Assembly (NCBI GenBank): GCA_003024785.1
Contig: PUQB01000013.1
Span: 248,001 to 312,000, forward strand
DNA length: 64,000 nucleotides
Origin: Selaginella tamariscina
Lineage: Eukaryota > Streptophyta > Lycopodiopsida > Selaginellales > Selaginellaceae
Reading direction: 5' to 3'
In this document: piece after piece, positions 1-15,929 of the stretch
Numbering within the stretch: position 1 is the first letter of the stretch
Layout of the letters: each line of letters starts with the position of its first letter
Program-made: the position numbers and the translations under genes
Notes under the pieces: generated by a model
Told to the model about the DNA's origin: nothing
Database searches by the model: none
The model's input: only the letters and a program-made list of their open reading frames with translations

Positions 1-1012
1 CCAGTTTGTGGTGATCTACCTCGACGACATTTTGATTTTCTCCAAGGACCAGGCGGCACATGACAAGCATGTACGATTGGTTCTACAGCGGCTTCGCGAG
101 CATGGCCTGTATGCGAAGTTGGAGAAGTGTTTTTTCGATAGGGATTCTGTGGAGTTCTTGGGCTACATCGTCTCTCCTGCTGGCGTTTCCATGGACATGC
201 ACAAGGTGAAGACCATCGTGGAGTGGGAGAGGCCCAAGTCTGTACGAGATGTACAATGTTTCCTTGGCTTTGCAAACTTCTACAGGCGGTTCATACAGGA
301 CTTCTCCAAGCGTGTACTTCCACTCACGGAACTCACCAAGCGCACAGAGGTTTTCTCTTGGTCCGACAAGGCGGAACATGCATTCACAACACTCAAGGAC
401 ACCTTCACGACAGCTCCGATTTTAGCACATCCTGATCCTTCTCGTCCTTTCTTCGTTGAAGCAGATGCCTCGGATTTTGCAGTAGGATCCGTCCTATCAC
501 AAGTTGGAGAAGACAAGTTGCTTCATCCTGTAGCTTTTCACTCTCGTAAGTTCCTTTCGGCGGAGATCAATTACGAGATTCATGACAAGGAACTCAAGGC
601 CATTGTGGATTCGTTCGAGGAGTGGCGGCATTTCCTGGAAGGTGCTGCGCATCCTGTACAAGTTCTTACGGATCACAAGAACCTGGAGTACTTTCAAACG
701 GCTCGAGTTCTCAGTCGACGACAGGCTAGGTGGGCGGAGTTCCTATCACGTTTTGATTTCGTCATTGTCTACAGGCCCGGTTTTCGGAATGGCAAGGCGG
801 ACGCATTGTCTAGGCGCTCTTACCTTGCACCGGTCCCAGGCGATCCTGCATATGACTGTCAAAGACAAGTGTTGTTGGGTCCTGATCGATTCCGGCTTGC
901 GGCACTACAGGTTCATCAGGCTCCAGCAGATTCAACACTTCTACAGGACATCCGTTCGCAGTTGGCTACAGACGACTTGGCAAGGAATGTGTTCTCACAC
1001 ATTCAGTCCTGA
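1..1012 (+). pseudogene. Element 1 pol: reverse transcriptase (3' part) and RNase H of a Ty3-type chromovirus
   Basis: The open frame starts before the window and runs from within the RT domain. The catalytic YLDD motif lies at residues 4-7 counting from the ATG at base 8, followed by the RT thumb and the conserved LGFANFYRRFI stretch. The RNase H domain follows (about residues 145-270: FVEADASD, TDHKNLEYF, RRQARWAEFLSRFDF, ADALSRR). In the family this polyprotein copies element RNA into DNA inside cytoplasmic virus-like particles. The wording around RNase H is closer to Tf1/sushi/Tcn1-like chromoviruses than to seed-plant Tekay or CRM types; this is judged from memory. The frame stops at 1012 and the integrase continues in another frame, so the copy is not functional as read. 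Confidence 0.9.
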
Positions 1013-2409
1013 CATTGCAAGCTCCTCTTCCTCCAGTTCCCGTCCGACTATCACACAGCGTGACTCTGTACGGGAAGGTCTCCTGTACGTTCCTGTTGGT
1101 GTTTGCAGGACTCGTGTGGTACAGGATTGTCATGATACCCCGGCTACAGGACATTTTGGTGTGGCCAAGACAGTTGAGTTGGTGACTCGCAACTATTGGT
1201 GGCCTGGGTTGCGAGGTTTTGTGGAAAGGTTTGTACGGAGTTGTGACACCTGCAACAGGTCGAAGATGCCTCGTCATGCACCTTCTGGTCTTCTTCGTCC
1301 TCTTCCTGTTCCTTCTGCTCCTTGGAGATCCATTTCTATGGATTTCCTCACAGATCTTCCTCCTTCTCGCGGATTCGATGCAGTTCTTGTGGTGTTGACC
1401 GTTTCACCAAACAGGCTCATTTCCTACCATGTAACAAGACTGCTACAGGCCAGACAACTGCTGAGTTGGTGATCCGCGAAGTGTTCCGACACCATGGTCT
1501 TCCTGAGAGCATTGTTTCTGATCGAGGTCCACAATTCATGTCCAAGTTTTGGCGAGAGCTTCTCGGAGTCTACAGGTTAAAGCGGATCTTTCTTCAGGAT
1601 ATCACCCGCAAACTGATGGGCAGTCAGAACGCACAATTCAGACCTTGGAGCAATATCTTCGTTGCTTCATCAGTTACCAACAGGATAATTGGTTGGACCT
1701 TCTTCCTATGGCGGAGTTTGCCTACAACAACTCCATTCACGCATCTACAGGCCAGACACCTTTCTTTGCTCTTACAGGCCACCATCCACGTTTTGACTTT
1801 GCTCCTCCTGCTTCTCCTTCTTCCGCTCCTGCAGTACAGGATCGTCTCCAGCATCTTCGTCAGGTACAGGATGATCTCCAGGTTCATCTTCAGCAGGCAC
1901 AGGAACGGTACAAGCATCATGCTGATGCTCACCGTCAGCCGGCACCTGCATACAAGATTGGTGATCTCGTGTGGCTTCTTCGTCGACACATTCGCACCAA
2001 CAGGCCTTCTTCTAAGTTGGATTTTCAACGATTGGGCCCTTACAGGATCGTGGCGGAGGTAAATCCTGTAGCTTTCCGACTCGAGTTACCATCCACGGTG
2101 AAACTTCATCCTGTGTTTCACACCTCCTTGTTGGAGCCGTATCATCCTTCTTCTCTTCCTGGTCGTGCTTCTTCTCCTCCCCCTCCTGTGGTCATTGCTG
2201 GTGAACCTGAGTACGAAGTTGCAGCCATCCTTGATTCTCGTCTTCATCGCCGCCAACTTCAATACTTGGTGGATTGGAAAGGTTATTTGCCTACCGATCG
2301 CACTTGGGAACCTGCATCCAACTTACTCCATGCTTCTTCCAAAGTTGCTGCCTTCCATCGGCATTATCCTGCTAAACCAGGTCCTAAGACTCGTGGAACT
2401 CGTCCTTAG
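1013..2409 (+). pseudogene. Element 1 pol: integrase with GPY/F module and C-terminal chromodomain, frame-broken
   Basis: Integrase sequence is spread over three reading frames. The first carries the HHCC zinc-binding part (GHFG; CDTC) and the first catalytic Asp (SMDFLTDLP), about 1030-1400. The second carries the second Asp (SDRGPQF), about 1395-1570. The third, about 1575-2409, carries YHPQTDGQ, the catalytic Glu region, a GPY/F-type module (RLGPYRIV, near 2025) and a chromodomain (YLVDWKGY, near 2270; WEPASNL). In chromoviruses the integrase inserts the cDNA and the chromodomain binds modified histone tails to steer the target site. Frame changes lie near 1010, near 1395 and at about 1570-1576, where a CTACAGG heptamer sits exactly at the change. 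The stop at 2407-2409 lies just upstream of the polypurine tract and LTR. Confidence 0.88.
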
Positions 2410-2420
2410 GGAGGAGGTGC
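2409..2420 (+). promoter_or_regulatory. Polypurine tract of element 1
   Basis: A purine-rich run, GGGAGGAGGTGC, directly abuts the TGTCA start of the 3' LTR. This is where plus-strand DNA synthesis is primed in LTR retrotransposons. Position and composition both fit. Confidence 0.75.
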
Positions 2421-2962
2421 TGTCACAACCCGATACAGGATACAGGATGCAGGATTTCGGATACAGGATACGGATTACAGGATATGCCTGCAGGATATTC
2501 CTACAGGATATACCTATAGGATATTCCTATAGGATATGCCTATAGGATATGCTACAGGATATGCCTAGAGGATAAGGGACACTATTCTTAGCTCATGACT
2601 AGATTAGACTCATGACTAGATTAGCTTGGAGTTGTGAGCATAAAAGCTCCGACCTAATTGTTGTACAATCAGTTACTATCAACACCAGTCATTCTACGAT
2701 TATTCTTGTTCCTTGTTCTTGTCTTACTCTTTTGCCTCCTGTCTGTCTTGCTCCGGATCCTGTCTTGTTCTATCTTGTTCCTGGATCCTGTCCTGCCTTC
2801 CTGTCTTGCTCCCGGATCCTATCCTGATCCTGTCCTGCTCTTGGATCCGTCCTGTTCTGTCTCATTCCTAGTTCCTATCTTACACTCGGTCCTGTTCCTG
2901 AGTCAAGCCTTCTTGTTCTTGGAATCCTACTCTCTTCCTGGTTCCTGGATCGTGGCTTGACA
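2421..2962 (+). mobile_element. 3' LTR of element 1
   Basis: The LTR starts TGTCACAACCC and ends GTGGCTTGACA, giving inverted TGTCA/TGACA termini. U3 holds a minisatellite of units like TACAGGATATGCC (about 2430-2570). A TATA-like box (GCATAAAAG, 2638-2646) lies about 31 bases upstream of AGTTACTATCAA (2671-2682), the predicted RNA start. The following R/U5 part is a C/T-rich repeat built on TCCTG. The same organisation occurs, inverted and diverged, at 5460-5910, so elements 1 and 2 belong to one family. Minus-strand RT sequence of element 2 begins immediately after it. Confidence 0.88.
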
Positions 2963-3336
2963 ACCTGAATGAATCTATACAAGATTGTAATCCCCTTGCA
3001 AGTCGATCTTCGTGAACACCTTTGCTCCTTGCAGTCGATAGAGAAGTTCCGGGATCAATGACAACGGGTACCGGTTTCGGATGGTAACTTGATTCAAACC
3101 CCTGTAGTCTACAACCAAACACAAACTCTCATCTTTCTTCTTGACAAAGAAGATAGGTGCTCCTATGGGGGACTTTGAGTGACGATGTCAAGTTGTCCTC
3201 GATGTACTAGCGAAGAACCTCCAATTCTGTAGGTGACAGTGCATAAATCGGTCCGAACGGTAGAGTCTTCCCTTTCGCAAAATCGATAGGACAATCGTAG
3301 GACCTGTGAACAGGAAGAACTGCAGCCTTGTGCTTA
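2963..3336 (-). pseudogene. Element 2 pol: start of reverse transcriptase, cut by element 1
   Basis: Read on the minus strand across frames, this stretch gives the linker into RT (LPVHRSYDCPIDFAKG), then [27 protein letters not shown] and [15 protein letters not shown], which are conserved N-terminal RT blocks. An in-frame stop follows NLV, and the homology ends at the LTR of element 1. The missing RT remainder should lie beyond the left edge of the window, on the other side of element 1. Frame changes occur near 3120-3200. Confidence 0.75.
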
Positions 3337-3863
3337 TCAAAAATGTCCTAAAAGAAGTGATACTTGGATGGTAGGGAAGAAGTAGGAGAAGGAGAAGGAG
3401 AAAGAGAAGGAGGGAGCTGTGATTGAAAAAGAGGAAGGATTTTGGGGGGGTGGAACAAAAGCAGAGTAATGAAAAGAGGCAGGATTGGGGAAAACCTGTG
3501 TAGATGTTGACATGTGTACAGGATTGGAAGAATCCTGTACAGAAGTCTGTGGATGCACAAGAGTGAGGAGAGCCTGCAAGTGTGCTGACGAGACGATAGG
3601 AGGTGGATCATGTTGAGGAGGAAACTTCGACACTAATACAAGATTGGAAGAACCCTGTATAGGAATATGTGAACCCTAAACCTGCGAATGTGTTGACGGA
3701 CTAATAGGAGGTGAATCCTGTTGAGGAGGAACCTTCGACACTGATACAGGAACAGGCACGGTCAATCCTGTAGTTTGTACTGCCTCAGACACTAAGGTCA
3801 TATCCTGCACGCAGGAAGGTATAGGATTGATTCTAGCTGCCCATGGAGGAAAATGTGAGCGTC
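3337..3863 (-). pseudogene. Element 2: low-complexity Pro/Ser linker between protease and RT
   Basis: Minus-strand frames here encode Pro-, Ser- and Thr-rich sequence with a diverged internal duplication: a unit including PPQQDSPP/PPQHDPPP, SKVPP/SKFPP and STHSQ/SAHLQ occurs at about 3571-3640 and 3680-3760. I see no catalytic domain. It probably spaced protease from RT in the polyprotein. The frames are broken. Confidence 0.5.
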
Positions 3864-4451
3864 CTAGACCTCCAGTTGATCTGAGGATTTGCAACCACGA
3901 ACCATGGCATGCCCAAAACGATGGGAGTCAACCAAGTCTTGATCAAGTTGAAGGAAATCGAATAGCTGAAAACGCCATGAGTGCAAGAGAGGTGTGGTAG
4001 CATGGGTAACTATGCCAGAAGCAATTAGACGACCATCTGCAACCTCTACAGGAATTACACGCTTCAACTTCACCACTGGAATGCCATGCTGAGTTACAAA
4101 AGTGTCATTTATGAAGCATGCATTTGCACCAATATCTAACAGGGCAAACTCCTTGAGCTCTCGATTATTAAGGCAAATGTGTATAGGAAACTTAAATGAT
4201 GGAATGTTATGAGTAGCACCAATGGAACCTGCACCTACGTCCAACTTTGCGGCTCCTAGACGAAGTGGACAACTGAAGTTTTCCGACTGAACTTCAGCTT
4301 TAACTTCACGCGTCTTGAACTTCCTGGCTTTAATAGGACATTCCGCCACCTTATGTCCTGCTTCACCACAATACAAGCATAAGTTCTCATTGCGATGACG
4401 TTGCTTCTCAGCAGCAGAAAGTGAGCCACACTTGTATTTCTCAACCTTCAT
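3864..4451 (-). pseudogene. Element 2: gag zinc knuckle and aspartic protease
   Basis: A 195-residue minus-strand frame carries a CCHC zinc knuckle (C25-X2-C28-X4-H33-X4-C38) typical of the gag nucleocapsid. A retropepsin-like stretch follows, with the catalytic region at Asp106 (ALLDIGANACF) and the downstream VEVADGRLI flap-like segment. In the family this protease matures Gag-Pol. The usual Asp-Ser/Thr-Gly triad reads Asp-Ile-Gly here, which should impair catalysis. Upstream gag lies at 4452-5369 in other frames. Confidence 0.8.
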
Positions 4452-5369
4452 AGGAACTACTCCAGAAGGTGTCGCAGGAATATGTATTACAGCTATAGGA
4501 TTGGCTTGCAGGAACTGCTAATGGGATTTTTCTTAACGACACTCGAACAAACGGTTGTCACAGCAAACGGCCTATTGCATGATCTCTGTTAATGTTTGGG
4601 CATTCGGTAACGGTCCTTCATGTCATCCCTCAACCCAAAATGGAAATGCTCGATCAATGCAGTCTCGTCCCATGGAATATTCGTGCAAAGTTGTTAAAAT
4701 TCGGATGCATAAACGGAAGCTAGTCGGGATCCTTGTATGAGCTTGCATAACTTCGTGCATGCGGAACGGTACTTATCGGGATCTCCAAAGCAGGCTTCAA
4801 AGGCAGCCACGAATCCTTCAAAGTCTTCCATTAATAGGTCATCATGCTCCAGCAAAGGGGCAACCCAAGCCCGTGGAGATCCAATTAGTAAGGATGCCAA
4901 AAGGCCAACCTTTTGTGCATCAGTTGAGTAGTGGCGTGGTTGCATGCAGATCAAAAGCCTGATCTGATTCAAGAAACCTTAGAAATCACCGCGAGAAGTT
5001 TAGTGCAACCCAAGCCCATGGAGATCCAATTAGTAAGGATGCCAAAAGGCCAACCTTTTGTACATCAGTCGAGTAGTGGCGTGGTTGCATGCAGATCAAA
5101 ATCCTAATCTGATTCATGAAATCTTGGAAATCGGTGCGATTGCCACTGAACTTCTCAGGCATGCTAATCTTTGGCTCTGAAGAAGAGTTCGATAGAGAAG
5201 AAACCACGGATGCTTGAGAGAGAGCCTGCGTAGCAGCCTTGGAGGATGCATCAACAGTTGCATGCATCGCGTTGGTGGAACCTTGCAGATCTGTGACCAC
5301 TTGGCGCAAAGTGGCCAGCTCATGAAGTAACATTTGGTGCTCGCGTTGAAATTGCTCAAAATCTGTCAT
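4452..5369 (-). pseudogene. Element 2: gag capsid region with internal duplication
   Basis: The likely gag start is the ATG at 5369 (MTDFEQFQREHQ), followed by a heptad-like helical segment and the capsid motif FSGNRTDFQDFMNQIR (retrotrans_gag type). A block (NQIR-LICMQPRHYSTD-QKVGLLASLLIGSP-AWVA) occurs twice, from 5005-5138 and again from 4860-4993. After the second copy the capsid continues (DFEGFVAAFEACFGDPDKY). The frame breaks near 4985 and after 4694. Gag forms the particle that packages element RNA; this copy could not make a complete one. Confidence 0.78.
4860..5138 (-). repeat. Tandem ~145-bp duplication inside gag
   Basis: Bases 4860-4993 and 5005-5138 are near-identical direct copies (shared start GCAACCCAAGCCC, shared end GATTCA-GAAA-CTT), separated by 11 bases. 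Confidence 0.85.
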
Positions 5370-5445
5370 GATTCGTGAAAGAAAGGAAACAAGGGAGGAA
5401 AGCTAAGGAAAAAAAAGTAACTGGACATTAGGGAGCTATGAAAGT

Positions 5446-5458
5446 AGTTACTATCAAA
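5446..5458 (-). promoter_or_regulatory. Putative self-priming primer-binding site of element 2
   Basis: One base inside the 5' LTR, the minus strand reads TTTGATAGTAACT. This is the exact complement (12 bases) of AGTTACTATCAA at 5690-5679, the predicted first bases of the element's own RNA. It does not resemble the TGGTATCAGAGC tRNA-Met site common in plant LTR elements. Tf1/sushi-like elements are known to prime reverse transcription by folding the RNA 5' end onto such a site. Confidence 0.65.
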
Positions 5459-5459
5459 C

Positions 5460-5910
5460 TGTCAAGCCACGATTCAAGAGCAAGGAGGCTTGACTTAGGA
5501 GCAGGACAAGGACTAAGAACAAGACAGGGGCGAGACAGGAATTAGGAACAGGACAGGAGCAGGACAGGAACTAGGAGCAAGACAGGAGCAGGGCAAGAAC
5601 TAGAAGCAAGACAAGGAGAGAACATGAAACAAGGAGCAAAACAAGAACAAGACAAGATTGATCATAGAAAGACTGGTGTTGATAGTAACTGATTGTACAA
5701 CAATTAGGTCGGAGCTTTTATGCTCACAACTCCAAGAGCTAATTTGGTCATGAGCCTAATATAGTCATGAGCTAAAAATGGTGACCCTTATCCTATAGGC
5801 ATATCCTGTAGGCATATCCTGTAGGCGTATCCTATAGGCATATCATGTGGGCATATCCTGTATCCTGTATCCTGTATCCGATATCCTGCATTCTGTATCA
5901 GGTCATGACA
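5460..5910 (-). mobile_element. 5' LTR of element 2
   Basis: Read on the minus strand it starts TGTCATGACC at 5910 and ends TCGTGGCTTGACA at 5460, matching the termini of the LTR at 2421-2962. U3 again has the ACAGGATATGCC-type minisatellite (about 5790-5900), the TATA-like GCATAAAAG (5723-5715), the AGTTACTATCAA start (5690-5679) and a TCCTG-rich U5. It is about 90 bp shorter than the LTR of element 1, mainly through different repeat numbers. Confidence 0.88.
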
Positions 5911-6960
5911 GATACCTCGCCAACAAGTCCTTGATGTCCTTGGCTCGTTGCTCTGGAGAAGGCTCTTCCTTAGACGCCACAATGCCTTGCAATGTCACTG
6001 CCATGCCATGCAGTACATGTCCTGTAACCCACAATGGGGGCATCTTGGGATAGACAGTCAAAATCACATCTCGCCCTAACCGCACAGAGCCAATTGACAC
6101 CTAGGATGATGTCATGGACTTGGCTCGGCATCACCTACAACAAAAATATATGATGGTATTTCCTAACACCACAGGCACGTGTGCAATTCGATGTGATCGA
6201 GCAAAGAACTCTTATCAGCAAACACTACCTTTACAGTTCGCTCAGCAGGTATTGTGTGCAAGTGCATGGACTCAACTACTGATCGATTGATAGAAGATAT
6301 ACCGGATCCGAAGTCCATTAGGACCAAAACATGAGTTCCTTCTACCATGCCTGAGAACACAAACATAAAACGCTCGGTGTTTGGAAACTCAACCCCTATG
6401 CCCGTAGAAGCATGGAAGAACAAAGGTGCTTTGGGAAGTGTTGACTATGCACATGAGTCAAATTCTTCTGAAGTGGTGCAATGTGCCTAGTGCATGGGTC
6501 CTTTGACACCCCATGCACTACTCCCTATTTTCCATCTAAGAAAGCATCTCAACTTCTTTTGTAGTCTCAATGGCGGCTATTTGATGTCAATTTGCACATG
6601 CTCATGCAACATATCCCCAGCCTCGGCACTCATAGCATTGAATGTTCCGCCCACGAACCACGACCACGACACGACCATGCCAACCAACAAATTGGCCTTG
6701 GCCTCTCCTATAGCCTAAGGACTTGTCCTCCATCTGGACAGCACCCACTTTTATTAGAATAGGATCGGATGTTGAAGAAGTTCCAGGATTAAGTGCTGAT
6801 ACAGAATACACACATTGTGTTGCACCCAACGAATTCTCAAATCATTATGCAATCCTCAAGGTTTCCTCCACAGTCGAGGGACTAAATCCTTCCACCAAGC
6901 TAGCCAAATCAGAGCGAAGAACTAACCACACGTTCTTTCATACTCGAATCTGCACGATTG
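5911..6960 (-). pseudogene. Element 3: gag/protease remnant of another Ty3-type element
   Basis: Minus-strand frames give, from right to left, a gag tail (LVEGFSPSTVEETLRIA, near 6880), a decayed CCHC knuckle (CYECRGWG, near 6630), a retropepsin-like segment (VLVLMDFGSG, about 6305-6315, with downstream VVFADKSSL) and the RDVIL motif (near 6070). The pre-RT stretch ending KDIKDLLARYLS stops at the LTR of element 2. This is the order expected for gag-protease-RT, so element 2 landed just before the RT of element 3. The catalytic triad reads Asp-Phe-Gly and several frames are used, so this is an old relic. Confidence 0.65.
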
Positions 6961-7594
6961 ATTAAGTTTCAAATTTTAATCCTAAATTATTGAACGGTCT
7001 TTCCCAACACTTGCTTGTCCCAGCGATTCAAGTAAGCTTTTGGTAAATCCGAAGATTCTACTGTGGCTTTTTGTGAACTCCATGACTTTAAAATGTTTCA
7101 ATCTTGCCGATTGAGAACAGGAACACCATTGTATCATTACAAAGCAAGTCCTTATAAACACATTGGAAACTCTTGTAACCATTAGGATTCAGACTATTCA
7201 TATTAATCTGCAATCCCTTTAAAGTGTTCTCACCAATGTTACATGTCAGCTCTAACCTCCCCCCTATAAGAACTCTAGAAGAACACGTGGATTCGAACTC
7301 AAGAAGTATGGAGTAGCGTACTGGCATTCTGCTGCATACCTTTCAAATATTAAATACATTAAAAAAATTTAATTATTTCCATACAAGTTACCTTCTGTTT
7401 CCTAACGATTTCCAAGATTCAAAACATTCAACCGAGAGGGGAGAGCTAATTTACATCCGTACAGGCTACATCATCATGTTGTATCTCTGTAATAAAAATT
7501 CTAAATATAATATACATCTTATTTACAAAACAGCCTATTAAATTTTAATTTATAGTAACTTTTGTTACAAAAATGATGGAGAGAGAGAACTTTG
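6961..7594. other. Intergenic, no gene recognised
   Basis: The stretch lies between the retroelement nest and the 3' end of the WD40 gene. Short frames around 6982-7327 show no family resemblance. The last ~250 bases are AT-rich and probably hold the 3' UTR of the WD40 gene. Confidence 0.5.
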
Positions 7595-15871
<8,277 letters not shown>

Positions 15872-15902
15872 AGCCCCTTCTCCTCCTCCTTCCTCGCCAT
15901 TG

Positions 15903-15926
15903 CCCTAGAACCCTAGAACCCTAGTT
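15903..15926 (+). promoter_or_regulatory. Triple telobox-like repeat upstream of the WD40 gene
   Basis: Three tandem CCCTAGAA/CCCTAGTT octamers lie 32-55 bases upstream of the start codon. AAACCCTA-type teloboxes are common near transcription starts of plant housekeeping genes. Role inferred from position. Confidence 0.45.
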
Positions 15927-15929
15927 GCA

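Noticed and set aside
7255..7310. GAGTTCGAATCCACG on the minus strand, like a tRNA T-arm
   Set aside because: No acceptor, D-arm or anticodon partner nearby; a chance B-box match.
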